Origin: Giardia muris
Taxonomy: Eukaryota; Fornicata; Diplomonadida; Hexamitidae
Direction: 5' to 3'
NCBI GenBank assembly: GCA_006247105.1
Contig: CM016926.1
Location: forward strand, 1,240,001-1,304,000
DNA: 64,000 bases
Shown here: positions 1 through 8,466 of the stretch, piece after piece
How the letters are laid out: each line of letters opens with the position of its first letter
Numbering within the stretch: the stretch's first letter is position 1
Notes under the pieces: generated by a model
Seen by the model: the letters and a program-made list of their open reading frames with translations, nothing else
Told to the model about the DNA's origin: nothing
Database searches by the model: none
Made by a program: the position numbers and the translations under genes

Positions 1-1176
1 ATGGAATACTACGATGAGACCCCACTCACACATTTGCACCCCCCCATAGGAGTGGATTCGGTATACAATCATACGGCTGATCTAGAGAATTCGCCGGGCG
101 ATGTCCAGGTGGTTCCTGGAAATGCGTCCATGCGACGAAAGGACTATCTTGTCGGGCAGTCGACTCTACGGACGCGGGTAGCTGTTGTTGAACCAAAGGG
201 AGTGTGTAGTAACTTTCGGGAGAATATGCTCCTCTACGCACTTATCATTGGCCTCTCGGTGCTCGTCCTTCTGGATATCATCCTGGCATGCATCTTCTTT
301 GGGCGAATGAAAGCCGGGCGTTTCCGGAATATGTACGTTCGAAACTATGCGACCTTTGGTATTGGCTCGGAATCAGGACGACCATCTGTAGATACTTATG
401 CGTCTGATGTCTACATCTTCAATGGTACCACAGATCAAGCTACATGTACAAATAGCTTGATTGAGAACTGGACTGTTGAACAAAAATTGACAATACAGAA
501 TGACTTTACCGCGAAAAGGGTGTTTGCCAGAGATTTGAAGGCAAACAGCATCATAGGTTCTGGAGCTGAGCCAAAAGCATGCTATACTAGTCAACACTTT
601 GTCTGCGAGATAGGGCAGTTTCGAGTCTCGAGCTATGATCTTTCTGAACTAGAAACAGATGACCTGCTTTTTACCGGATTAATTAAAGCGAATAATGTAA
701 CAGCGAGGAGTGCAACACTTGCAAATACAGTATATTGTACAAATGACGCCTTAATCGGTACTCTTCTGACTACCAACATGCAGTGTAAGAATTTAACCGT
801 CTCCACTACCATCAGTGCGAGTGAGGGCTGTAATGTACTACTTGATAGTGTTACTCTTCCTAAGAAGCCTTCGAACGTCCCCCAAACTCTATCATTTACA
901 GATATCCAAGTCAATACTTTGACTACGACTTACGTTAACGCGTCTAACTTCACTATATCCGCGATGTTCTCCCCTACAAAAGCCGTGCCCCTCCCCTCCT
1001 TGGCTATCGGTGACTTCCTCTTCAATAACTCCGGAATGTACTACACATCGGCATCTGGAGGCGCTCTGATTCATGACGCCACCGAGCTCCATGCTGGGGA
1101 GCTGACCGCTAAAAACTGCACAGCCAATGTGACATCCTCGACTGAGTGTCACATGGGGGGGCTATTTGTAGAGTGA
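1..1176 (+). CDS. Membrane-anchored fibre-like protein, family member 1 (probably 5' partial)
   Basis: No family name recognised. The visible 391 residues hold one hydrophobic span at about 77-100, then a roughly 290-residue C-terminal domain with short alternating hydrophobic repeats and many N-x-S/T sites (for example NVT, NLT, NAS, NFT). The same layout occurs in the products of 8457-10562 and 12527-14671, where about 360 residues including a CxxC domain precede the span. Here only about 75 residues precede it and the ATG is base 1 of the window, so the gene probably extends upstream. The lack of a signal peptide in the full-length relatives suggests a type II protein (N inside, C outside). 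This is inference. The repeats resemble beta-solenoid fibre shafts. The 3' end overlaps the convergent CTP synthase gene by 15 bp. Confidence 0.65.
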   Translation: MEYYDETPLTHLHPPIGVDSVYNHTADLENSPGDVQVVPGNASMRRKDYLVGQSTLRTRVAVVEPKGVCSNFRENMLLYALIIGLSVLVLLDIILACIFFGRMKAGRFRNMYVRNYATFGIGSESGRPSVDTYASDVYIFNGTTDQATCTNSLIENWTVEQKLTIQNDFTAKRVFARDLKANSIIGSGAEPKACYTSQHFVCEIGQFRVSSYDLSELETDDLLFTGLIKANNVTARSATLANTVYCTNDALIGTLLTTNMQCKNLTVSTTISASEGCNVLLDSVTLPKKPSNVPQTLSFTDIQVNTLTTTYVNASNFTISAMFSPTKAVPLPSLAIGDFLFNNSGMYYTSASGGALIHDATELHAGELTAKNCTANVTSSTECHMGGLFVE

Positions 1177-3174
1177 TTCGATGAATCCTACAAAGATCTC
1201 GTGAGGAGCCCTATGCTTCGATGCAAACTCTGGATGAAACTGCGTCGCGAAGAAGAACTTGTGCTCGGGTAGCTCTATCCCAAGGACAAGCTGGTCTGTA
1301 CTATCCCATATCGATCCAACGAGTCCCTTCTCTTCCAGACGGCAAAAAAGTGACATATTCGCACCGTACGAATGCCAGTGGCGTTCAGAGGCCACTTTTC
1401 GTCCTCCATAGAGCTTGCTCGCGATGGTTCCCGGTCTGATATGAACTGGAAGGTCCCCAAGTCGCATGTAGCCGTATTTGGCCGACGTACCTTGATTTGC
1501 AGAAGCCGCCTGGAGTGGTTTGATGATCTCCATCTCGACCATGGCCTGTATCGAGTGAATAAGAGGGTAAGGGGTTTCACGATCCATCTCCGAGCTGTTA
1601 GCCCCCTTCATCCCGCACTCGTTACGCGCAAACTCGCAGATCGCCATCTGCATCCCAAGACAGAGACCAAGAAATGATATATTATTCTTACGTGCATACC
1701 TAATCGAGAGTATCAAGCCATCGACCCCAACGTTCCCAAAACCACCTGGGAGAATGATTCCATGCGCTGGTTGGAGAATGGTACAATAGTTCTCCTCATT
1801 AAGGACGGTAGGATCGATCCACATGAAGCTAAAGGTGTATCCGGGCCGTCTTCGCCGGAAGGTGGATCGTAAAGCTTCTAAGACTGAAAGATAGGACTCC
1901 TCTCGGGTGACAAACTTCCCAACAATGGCAATAATGCGCGGGACAAGCTCCAGTTTGTGCTCATTCTTGCACCGAAGCGTAGTGGCTGCTGTAACTACGC
2001 GAGCAACAAATTCCTCACTACTTTGGAGCGTTCTATCTACATCCAAATGGACCTCGGAGCTATGCTCATAACTCACTTCGTCTATGAAGCGTGAGAGCTG
2101 GGCCGTAGAGTCTGTGTAAATCGATGAAACACTGACCGTCTGGGATGGCTCCTCCGAGCTGCAGTGCTGGAACGCCGTCGTGAGGCTCGTGGAGACTCCC
2201 ATTATGAATTCCGACTTCACACCGGCGATCTCAGCGTTACGAGCGACATCCTCGAGCTCTGCCAGCTGGACATCCTTCGTCTCCTCTAGGAGGACTTCAT
2301 CTGGGAAGGTCTTTAGCCTCCGCGATGTTCTAAGAGGGAGGTGTTCACGAGACCGAAGGTACCACGCAAAGTTCCATTTCGAGATCAGCTCCTTAACCTC
2401 GAAGTCTGTCGTATAATGGCCCGTCTCGTCGCACTTCAGGGCGGTAAGGCGATAGCCATCATCAAGGACATCTGTCTCCTTAAGGGTATTGGAGAGGATC
2501 AGGTAATCTGGCATGAGAAGGTGCTGTATATCCATCGCCTCGAGGCTCAACCTCTCAGGAGTCACAGTGGTCATAAGCAAGAGCATATCCGACCGGTGAA
2601 ACTTGGGACAAGTGAATCCGGGCAAGGGCCCACTAGGAGACCCGTCCAGTATTGTCGGGATGACGGAGAAAAGGAGGCGTGCCGAGCGATTGTTGATCGA
2701 CCCGCCTATTTCAACAATGCGAATAGGAGTCTGGTGTTCTCGTGGCTCATAAAGATAGGGCGGCATCGTCTGGACGTAGTCGACCAGATAGTTAAGGAGA
2801 TCCCTCTCGACCGTGAGGTACGCATACCCGGTGTCCTTCTGTTCTTCTTGTTGGCGGTAAAGAGCTTGTATTGCTTGCCCAAGAGTAAGGTTCGAGGTTC
2901 TTGGAAGGACTTTGGAGATGCTACGCTCGACTATTCCAACATCATAGTCGACCTCTCCTCCGTCGTGCGTTATGAAAGCTTCCCCAGCGCTCGTCGGCGT
3001 GAGATTCCCAAACGTCAGTGAGAGGGTTGGCGATAGCTTCAGATAGGAGTAGGGATAGTGCATCCTATCAAGATGCGAGGCGATGTAAGCGGAGAGGGCC
3101 GTCTTGCTCGTGTTGGTCTCGTCGGAGAAGATGAAGATGAAGCGGTTTGAGGTAGTCTCCACAGCATCAGCCAT
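1162..3174 (-). CDS. CTP synthase (divergent synthetase domain, intact glutaminase domain)
   Basis: CTP synthase makes CTP from UTP, ATP and glutamine. The C-terminal class I amidotransferase domain (about 412-670) is convincing: oxyanion segment PGGFG at 476-480, nucleophile Cys505 in GLCLGMQ, His647 and Glu649 in HPEF, and an ERHWHSYGAN segment near 597. The N-terminal synthetase domain is recognisable by GEAFITHDGGEVD (64-76) and EIGG (155-158) but is eroded: the usual glycine-rich P-loop reads SDETNTSKT (Lys24 kept), the KxDPY-type motif reads KLSPT, and the KTKPTQ-type nucleotide loop aligns to a segment without those lysines. About 120 extra residues (roughly 285-405) separate the domains, so the 670 residues exceed the usual 545-600. 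The start is preceded by TTAAAA and lies 5 bp from the divergent p24 gene. Confidence 0.88.
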   Translation of the reverse strand: MADAVETTSNRFIFIFSDETNTSKTALSAYIASHLDRMHYPYSYLKLSPTLSLTFGNLTPTSAGEAFITHDGGEVDYDVGIVERSISKVLPRTSNLTLGQAIQALYRQQEEQKDTGYAYLTVERDLLNYLVDYVQTMPPYLYEPREHQTPIRIVEIGGSINNRSARLLFSVIPTILDGSPSGPLPGFTCPKFHRSDMLLLMTTVTPERLSLEAMDIQHLLMPDYLILSNTLKETDVLDDGYRLTALKCDETGHYTTDFEVKELISKWNFAWYLRSREHLPLRTSRRLKTFPDEVLLEETKDVQLAELEDVARNAEIAGVKSEFIMGVSTSLTTAFQHCSSEEPSQTVSVSSIYTDSTAQLSRFIDEVSYEHSSEVHLDVDRTLQSSEEFVARVVTAATTLRCKNEHKLELVPRIIAIVGKFVTREESYLSVLEALRSTFRRRRPGYTFSFMWIDPTVLNEENYCTILQPAHGIILPGGFGNVGVDGLILSIRYARKNNISFLGLCLGMQMAICEFARNECGMKGANSSEMDRETPYPLIHSIQAMVEMEIIKPLQAASANQGTSAKYGYMRLGDLPVHIRPGTIASKLYGGRKVASERHWHSYGANMSLFCRLEEKGLVGSIWDSTDQLVLGIELPEHKFFFATQFHPEFASKHRAPHEIFVGFIESLYK

Positions 3175-3179
3175 TTTTA

Positions 3180-3764
3180 ATGCTCCAGACCTTGCTTACG
3201 ATTGGCATACTGCCATCAATTCTGGGCGTGGAAACTCCTCTTCGACAGGGGACTCGCCTCTGCTTTGAGGAGGAGCTTCCAGAGGGTGTACGCTTTCATG
3301 GGACATATGGAGCCACCAGTCCGATGGACTACCCCGTCAATGTCGTCATCGAGTCTCCTGCAGGTCTCCTCTACTCTGCTTCGGACATCCCAGAGCAAGC
3401 GCGCTTCGCGTTTACAGTCACCACGAGTGGGACCCACAGAGTTTGTTTCGATGGAGGTATCATTGATGACCCTTCAAAGAGCAGGAATGTGACGCTCCAG
3501 CTCGACGTCGGAATGATTCAGACGGCAACACAGAAAGGAAGTACTGAAGATAGGATCGCCCTAGCAGAACAGATATTTGATAACGTGAGAGAAGTGCAAA
3601 AGGATTTTTCGTACATGAAAGAACGCGAGGGAGCCCTGAGCCATAGCATCACAAGGCTAGGACTGGCCGTAATAATCGTCTCCATCATTTGCATAACGAT
3701 TTGCTGGACTAGCCTCGTTGTCACTGGCCAATGGGTCCGTGCGACCGTCAAGCATCGCATGTGA
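3180..3764 (+). CDS. p24/emp24/gp25L (TMED) family cargo receptor
   Basis: p24 proteins are type I membrane proteins that cycle between ER and Golgi in COPI/COPII vesicles and select cargo. The 194 residues show the family layout: signal peptide about 1-16, a GOLD beta-sandwich (about 17-110) with the typical Cys pair (LCFEEEL near 28 and HRVCFDGG near 92), a short coiled coil with NVREVQKDFSYMKERE at about 137-152, one C-terminal span (about 161-183) and a short basic cytosolic tail ending KHRM. The tail lacks an obvious KKxx signal. The start is chosen because the signal peptide begins exactly there, with only 5 bp (tttta) to the divergent CTP synthase start, as expected for the tiny bidirectional promoters of Giardia. 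Confidence 0.85.
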   Translation: MLQTLLTIGILPSILGVETPLRQGTRLCFEEELPEGVRFHGTYGATSPMDYPVNVVIESPAGLLYSASDIPEQARFAFTVTTSGTHRVCFDGGIIDDPSKSRNVTLQLDVGMIQTATQKGSTEDRIALAEQIFDNVREVQKDFSYMKEREGALSHSITRLGLAVIIVSIICITICWTSLVVTGQWVRATVKHRM

Positions 3765-3777
3765 ATAGCTAAATGCC

Positions 3778-4353
3778 TCAACAGTGGCTCGCGCAACTTG
3801 TGGAGACGGACGGCTGGACGCTAGAGGTTTGGGGGCGTGACAGGCCATAACGATCATCCAATCCCGGGCCATGGTTGTTTCGAAATACACCATCACTGGT
3901 GATTTGGGTTTCGGCAGAATAGTATGTCCCTATGCCGTGCAAGACATTACATGCGAAGTCTCCGGCATACCAGCTTCCATCCGGCCACATATATCGTCCT
4001 CCCGAGACGTAAAAGCAATGGGCGTCCACGCGTCCATCAAACGAGTCTCCGGAAGCATATTTAATACGTCCTTCAATCAAGGCATCATCTTGCCACGTCC
4101 CACTGAGAGAGACGACGTCTTGGGACATGTACTGTGGAACTGGCTGCTGGCGTATTTCCTCGGGGATGTCGTTATCCTGCTGGGTCGCGGGGCAATACAT
4201 TGTGTATGTCCCCGTTCCGTGTCGATGCACTCCCTCCCCAGTAGTTGCATACTCTCCCTCATACACATCTCCATTAGGGTAATAGAATTTCCCCGAGCCC
4301 AGAACGTGTTCTTGCTCCTCTTTCTGCACTCCCTTCTTCGTTACCGGAGGCAT
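3778..4353 (-). CDS. MORN-repeat protein
   Basis: A 191-residue protein with MORN motifs, which are short beta-hairpins that bind lipids or act as scaffolds, often at the cytoskeleton or plasma membrane. Clear copies are GSGKFYYPNGDVYEGEY near the N-terminus, HGTGTYTMY just after it, and YMWPDGSWYAGDF followed by LHGIGTYYS in the second half. A partly degenerate copy (GRIKYASGDSFDGRV) lies between. An upstream in-frame ATG at 4476 exists, but that extension would run antisense through the neighbouring gene. I use the ATG at 4353, which follows six T (gttttttg on the minus strand) and sits 7 bp from the divergent gene. The 3' end is 13 bp from the convergent p24 stop. Specific role unknown. 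Confidence 0.75.
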   Translation of the reverse strand: MPPVTKKGVQKEEQEHVLGSGKFYYPNGDVYEGEYATTGEGVHRHGTGTYTMYCPATQQDNDIPEEIRQQPVPQYMSQDVVSLSGTWQDDALIEGRIKYASGDSFDGRVDAHCFYVSGGRYMWPDGSWYAGDFACNVLHGIGTYYSAETQITSDGVFRNNHGPGLDDRYGLSRPQTSSVQPSVSTSCASHC

Positions 4354-4360
4354 CAAAAAA

Positions 4361-5254
4361 ATGATGAGTGCGTCCGCCCCTTCACTCTCAAGCTCTGTGA
4401 CCATCGACGAGCTGCGGCTAGAGGCCCTCGCGGCCATCCTGCTGATCGGTCTACTCCTCTCCATTCTCCATCTCACAGCGCGAAAGCGGTATACGCGGAA
4501 GCTTGTTGGCGTCTCCCGCTATTATGCTACTGTCCGCACGACCGAGGCCGTCATAAAGCGCGTCTCAAAGAGCGTCTATGTCGCGTATGCCGGGCGACCG
4601 ATGATTATCTTCCTGTCTCCAGTCAGTCGAACCCTTTTGGTCATTGGTCCTTTACCACTTGATGAGAGTCAGCTACGGTTCCTTGAGGACTTAACACAAG
4701 TTGGGGACTATCAGGCAGCCGTCTCGGCGATCGTTAGCACATCGGGGAGCGACGCAACCGAGGCCTTCATGCTTCGCTATCCTGGAGCACGAGTCTTTCG
4801 CACTGTCACCGCTTTCGAGAACTTCACTCGTGAGAATCAGAGCTTCGACCAAGTGATTCTTCAGCGCCCATATCCTCATGCCGATCGTTGTCGTGATGCC
4901 TTTGTTTTCATCAATGACCTCCCAATAGGGTATGAACAGACTAAGAGCACAGAAAAGGTGGTTGTAGGAGAGGTGGTATGTTGTCTCCCGCACCATTTCA
5001 AGGCCAACAATAAGATATCGTGTGGACGCTTCACACGCGCCGCTTTAGCACGTACTCTCCTTGCTATGACAACTGCAGGTACGAAAACCCTAAGAGCCAG
5101 TAAGGCTGTGCCCGAGAATTCCCTTGGGATGATTCCAACGACCATCGTGACATATCAGGGTGAGCTCTTCATTGGTCAAGAGATGTGCGAGGCGCTCCTC
5201 TTGGCCGGGGCAGAGACACTCAAGCCAGGGACAACGACTGATATGCAAGGGTGA
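4361..5254 (+). CDS. Hypothetical single-pass membrane protein
   Basis: Not recognised. The 297 residues begin with a Ser-rich leader (MMSASAPSLSSS), followed by one hydrophobic span at about 23-42 (ALAAILLIGLLLSILHL) and a basic stretch (ARKRYTRK). A soluble domain of about 250 residues follows, so N-terminal anchoring with a cytosolic C-terminus is likely by the positive-inside rule. The soluble part has alternating beta/alpha character (for example VYVAYAGRPMIIFLSP and TLLVIGPLPLDESQLRFLEDL), reminiscent of small trafficking folds, but nothing decisive. Two consecutive ATGs follow six A, so the exact start is ambiguous by one codon. The end is 10 bp from the convergent deadenylase gene. 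Confidence 0.7.
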   Translation: MMSASAPSLSSSVTIDELRLEALAAILLIGLLLSILHLTARKRYTRKLVGVSRYYATVRTTEAVIKRVSKSVYVAYAGRPMIIFLSPVSRTLLVIGPLPLDESQLRFLEDLTQVGDYQAAVSAIVSTSGSDATEAFMLRYPGARVFRTVTAFENFTRENQSFDQVILQRPYPHADRCRDAFVFINDLPIGYEQTKSTEKVVVGEVVCCLPHHFKANNKISCGRFTRAALARTLLAMTTAGTKTLRASKAVPENSLGMIPTTIVTYQGELFIGQEMCEALLLAGAETLKPGTTTDMQG

Positions 5255-5264
5255 TGCAAGTGGT

Positions 5265-7139
5265 TCACTTCTGCGTGGGAGTCGTGCTACACAGGAACTC
5301 GAAGGTGTGAATCTCGGCAATGGAAGAATCAACATACTCGGAGGAGTGATTCTTCAACTCTGAGGAACGGACGTTCTGAAGGAGCTTCTGAGCCATAGGA
5401 TGGCTTGCCCTGATGAAGACTCGACCGTAATTGTTATCTCGGTCAATAAATACGTGTGGACGCTCCTGAGGATAGGTATTCTTGCATTCATCAATGAAGG
5501 GCTCCATAGCCTGGACTACGCGGTCGTAACTTTTAACTGGATGGAGCGCAAAAACAAGAAAATCGTTATCACTTATAGTCCCGCTCGTGCCAACAGAACT
5601 GACGTCTGAGAATATTGGGAGCGGGGAAAAGTTCCCGTAGATGTAGAGTCTATTCTTACAGTATCCCAGCGCGGCTAAAACGATTCCAGACGTAAGAGAG
5701 GGGCGACAGGAACCAAGCTTGTAAATAGCCATCTCTTCGGAGGTCAAGGAAATAGCCTCAGCGTCCCCAAGAATGTGCATCCCGATCCATGCGAAGGCGT
5801 ATGCCGTCATGTAGCTGTCATACCCTGCATCATGCGCCTGCCCATGGCTTGACCGCTTGTTACCCGTAACACTAAATATCCGCTCGAGCGAGCGCTTTCT
5901 CATTGAGAAGCGTGTTGCTATCAGGTTCGAGATAGGATACAGATTGATGAGGAGCTTGAGGTCGAAGGTCGAGTAAAGGATGTGGCGGCACAGGGACTGG
6001 AACTTCTGATACGTGTCGACATACGCGTATCCGTAGACGGACCTCAAAACGAGAAACACGTCCGACATCCCGGAAAAGCATACAAGAGGGACCTTGTACG
6101 CCTGTAGTAACTCAAAGAAGACGCGAAAGCCACGCGCCTCCTCTATGAGCTTCTCGACCGCCGCGTGCGCAGCCATCTGGGCGTCATCTCGGTAACGAAA
6201 AGCACAAATCGTGAGGTGCACCATACTGGAGTCATTGGCTACGGGAAGAGAAAGTGTCGTCTTACACCCAGTAAGCTCCTCAATGTCGCGTGCCTTAAGC
6301 TCCTGGTAGTTATCTAATAGAGACTCTGGTGCCAGGGCCTTTGGGAAAATGGAGATAAAGAACTCTACAAGGCCTCCGGTATCATAGGCTCGGGCCTCAT
6401 CTCTTATTGCGTGCAGGAAGTGTTCAACATACGCCTTGACGCTATTAGAAGGGATTGATACTTCTATCTGAGCGAGGGGTCCGGAATCGTTATCCAAGTA
6501 TGGACATGGCTTCTTAGCTTTGAGAGACGCTACGGTCGCCTCCAGAAACGACTCACGCAGGTGGGAGGCATCTGTAACTGCTTGACGTTGGATCTTTCCT
6601 CCATCTGTAGGAGCTGGAGCATCTATTCCTTCACCCCTCTCGGCATTTGCGGCTGGGTTTATCCCTCTAGAGCCATGGAACAGATCAACGGAGGTTGTTA
6701 GACGTCTCCAGAAGTCACTGACGGCACCAAGGACTGCATCACAATGTGTCTCAAGACTAACGGCGGAATCGGCCCAGGCATTGAAGTTGAAACCATTCTT
6801 CCTGAGGAACCGGACGGTATCGAAGGTGAAGATCGTGGGGTCAGATATGTAAGTGTTGAAACAGAAGTTGTGAAACGTTAAGTCACGCAGGACGGGAAGA
6901 CCGAGATTGGGGAACGGATCTTTTGCAGCGCTCTTTGGGACTGCAACTGTGATTCCGAGCTGCGCTACAGCCTGGGTTGCCTGCGCTTGCGCGCTTGTGT
7001 CATAGAAAGTCTCAATGCTCGTAAAAGGAGGGAGGATTGTCTGGCGTCCGCAGAAGAACTCTGTGTCCAGGGCCACGAAGGAGGCTGAGGGTATCAGTGA
7101 CAATATCCTCGAGACAGTATTCGAGTCATTGGCCTCCAT
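5265..7139 (-). CDS. CAF1/PARN/TOE1-type DEDD 3'-exonuclease (deadenylase)
   Basis: This family removes poly(A) or trims 3' ends of small RNAs, using four acidic residues and two metal ions. Motif I is FVALDTEF at about 21-28. A PARN/TOE1-like segment around 83-116 (HNFCFNTYISDPT, then FDTVRFLRKNGFNFNAW) follows. The C-terminal half has VCFSGMSDVFLVL, a plausible motif II region, and HGQAHDAGYDSYMTAYAF, with the His and Asp of motif III. At 624 residues it is close to PARN length, with a poorly conserved middle (about 120-330) where PARN carries its R3H insertion; I do not see an R3H motif. Whether the substrate is mRNA or snRNA/telomerase-type RNA cannot be told. The start follows a run of A; it lies 21 bp downstream of the pseudouridine synthase stop on the same strand. 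Confidence 0.75.
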   Translation of the reverse strand: MEANDSNTVSRILSLIPSASFVALDTEFFCGRQTILPPFTSIETFYDTSAQAQATQAVAQLGITVAVPKSAAKDPFPNLGLPVLRDLTFHNFCFNTYISDPTIFTFDTVRFLRKNGFNFNAWADSAVSLETHCDAVLGAVSDFWRRLTTSVDLFHGSRGINPAANAERGEGIDAPAPTDGGKIQRQAVTDASHLRESFLEATVASLKAKKPCPYLDNDSGPLAQIEVSIPSNSVKAYVEHFLHAIRDEARAYDTGGLVEFFISIFPKALAPESLLDNYQELKARDIEELTGCKTTLSLPVANDSSMVHLTICAFRYRDDAQMAAHAAVEKLIEEARGFRVFFELLQAYKVPLVCFSGMSDVFLVLRSVYGYAYVDTYQKFQSLCRHILYSTFDLKLLINLYPISNLIATRFSMRKRSLERIFSVTGNKRSSHGQAHDAGYDSYMTAYAFAWIGMHILGDAEAISLTSEEMAIYKLGSCRPSLTSGIVLAALGYCKNRLYIYGNFSPLPIFSDVSSVGTSGTISDNDFLVFALHPVKSYDRVVQAMEPFIDECKNTYPQERPHVFIDRDNNYGRVFIRASHPMAQKLLQNVRSSELKNHSSEYVDSSIAEIHTFEFLCSTTPTQK

Positions 7140-7160
7140 TTTTTTGTGCCGAGGATGTAT

Positions 7161-8378
7161 TTACTGGTTAGGACTAGGTATGACGACGGTACGCTCGGCA
7201 ATGGTGCGGTGTATCAGCACATCCTTCTCCAGGAGTGTAGAGGCGTGAGACCAGAACCAAGTTCGTCTTTCAGAGGTGAGAAGGCCATCAAAGAACTCAT
7301 TAAGAATGTCATTATAGGCTAAACTATAGATCTGAGGATAAATCTGAGAGGCCTTGAAGGTATCAGACATCCTTTGGACGTCCTCGTCCTCCGAAAGGAA
7401 GGTGCCATATTGCTTATAATCCGTACGATTGAGTAAATGGGAGTATTGAGGTCTTTTGAGGAGTAAGAAGTTTCCTGGAGCCGTTGGAAGCTTAAGGTTG
7501 GTCACGGTTGGTTGAAAGGCGAAATAGATATACGAGAAAGGAAGTATACCTTGAATAACCCCAATAAGAGTCCCAATCATACGACGAATTTGCCACAATA
7601 GGAAGGCTTGACCTACAACATCAACGCGAACGTAGATCCCGGTCTTCTCTGGCCAGGCCTCAGAGATGGTAAGAAGAGTGATCTTTCTTGATGCTGCAGA
7701 TGGTCGTATAGCTTCATCGGTGAAGTTGTGATAAGCTCTCACACTTGTAAGGAAGGCTCGGTCAGCTAGTCCATTTAGAAGAGGCCGTAGACGCGTGTTG
7801 AAGACCTCTATAGAAGGAGGGATAAGAGAGATCTCCTTAATGGTTCTTAAGACCTCAGAGTCCATGACTAAGAACTTCTCTAAGTCATGCTTCCTGGCAA
7901 CGAATAGCTCAGTAATTGATGGCATCAGCTCCCTAACATGATTAAGATAGCTTTCAGAAGGATCATTCTTCACCTCTTTCACAAAAGGCTTGGGCCAGAA
8001 CAGTTCTAATGGTGCCACGTATTCATATGCACGGCCTATGCACATGGTCTTAGCATTGAACTTTGGAGGTACTCGCAGGTGTTTATAGACTCGAATACTA
8101 TCAGGGAGCTTAGCATTGAGGATCTCAGTAATATCTAGTCCCGCCCGTAAGTAGCAGGAGTAGATGGCCATCGACGCCGACACATACCTATCCGTGCGGG
8201 AACAACGTGTCCAGCCTATCGTCTTGACCTCTCTTCCTTCAAGTAATCCACTTGCCTCAAGTGCCTCATAAATCGTCCCCTCGACCGTCTTGACATTCAC
8301 CTGGAACTGCGACCCAAAGTATGTGGTTCCAACATAACCAACGGCCAATGCCGTATGAATGAATTGTCGACGACTCAT
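7161..8378 (-). CDS. TruA/PUS1-family tRNA pseudouridine synthase
   Basis: Converts uridine to pseudouridine in tRNA (Pus1, Pus3 and TruA act in the anticodon arm region). The N-terminus, LAVGYVGTTYFGSQFQ followed by VEGTIYEAL, is the standard TruA opening. The catalytic Asp lies in CSRTDRYVSA (Asp63, matching the GRTD/ARTD motif). FNAKTMCIGRAYEYVAP (about 113) and a C-terminal LLWQIRRMIGTLIGV helix also fit. The residue before RTD is Ser instead of the usual Gly or Ala. At 405 residues it is typical for eukaryotic members. It starts 17 bp beyond the 3' end of the tRNA-Thr gene, so its upstream region is essentially the tRNA gene. Pus1 and Pus3 cannot be separated by eye. Confidence 0.88.
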   Translation of the reverse strand: MSRRQFIHTALAVGYVGTTYFGSQFQVNVKTVEGTIYEALEASGLLEGREVKTIGWTRCSRTDRYVSASMAIYSCYLRAGLDITEILNAKLPDSIRVYKHLRVPPKFNAKTMCIGRAYEYVAPLELFWPKPFVKEVKNDPSESYLNHVRELMPSITELFVARKHDLEKFLVMDSEVLRTIKEISLIPPSIEVFNTRLRPLLNGLADRAFLTSVRAYHNFTDEAIRPSAASRKITLLTISEAWPEKTGIYVRVDVVGQAFLLWQIRRMIGTLIGVIQGILPFSYIYFAFQPTVTNLKLPTAPGNFLLLKRPQYSHLLNRTDYKQYGTFLSEDEDVQRMSDTFKASQIYPQIYSLAYNDILNEFFDGLLTSERRTWFWSHASTLLEKDVLIHRTIAERTVVIPSPNQ

Positions 8379-8395
8379 AATAATTCTCGGCGAAA

Positions 8396-8466
8396 GCCGA
8401 ATACGGGGTTCGAACCCGTGACCTCTTCATTACTAGTGAAGCGCTCTACCACTGAGCTAATTCGGC
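8396..8466 (-). tRNA. tRNA-Thr (anticodon AGT)
   Basis: The minus strand folds into a complete 71-nt cloverleaf without intron. The acceptor stem GCCGAAT/ATTCGGC pairs at all seven positions, the D arm is GCTC-AGTGGTA-GAGC, the anticodon arm is CTTCA-CTAGTAA-TGAAG with anticodon AGT (threonine), the variable loop is AGGTC, and the T arm is ACGGG-TTCGAAC-CCCGT. Internal A and B boxes are evident (TAGCTCAGTGG; GGTTCGAAC). CCA is not encoded. The first ten bases of the tRNA (8457-8466) also form the last two codons and stop codon of the preceding gene on the same strand. Three T directly follow the 3' end, a weak Pol III terminator. Confidence 0.96.

Noticed and set aside
2341..3021. 226-codon plus-strand frame opposite CTP synthase
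   Set aside because: It has no recognisable features and is fully antisense to a convincing enzyme gene.
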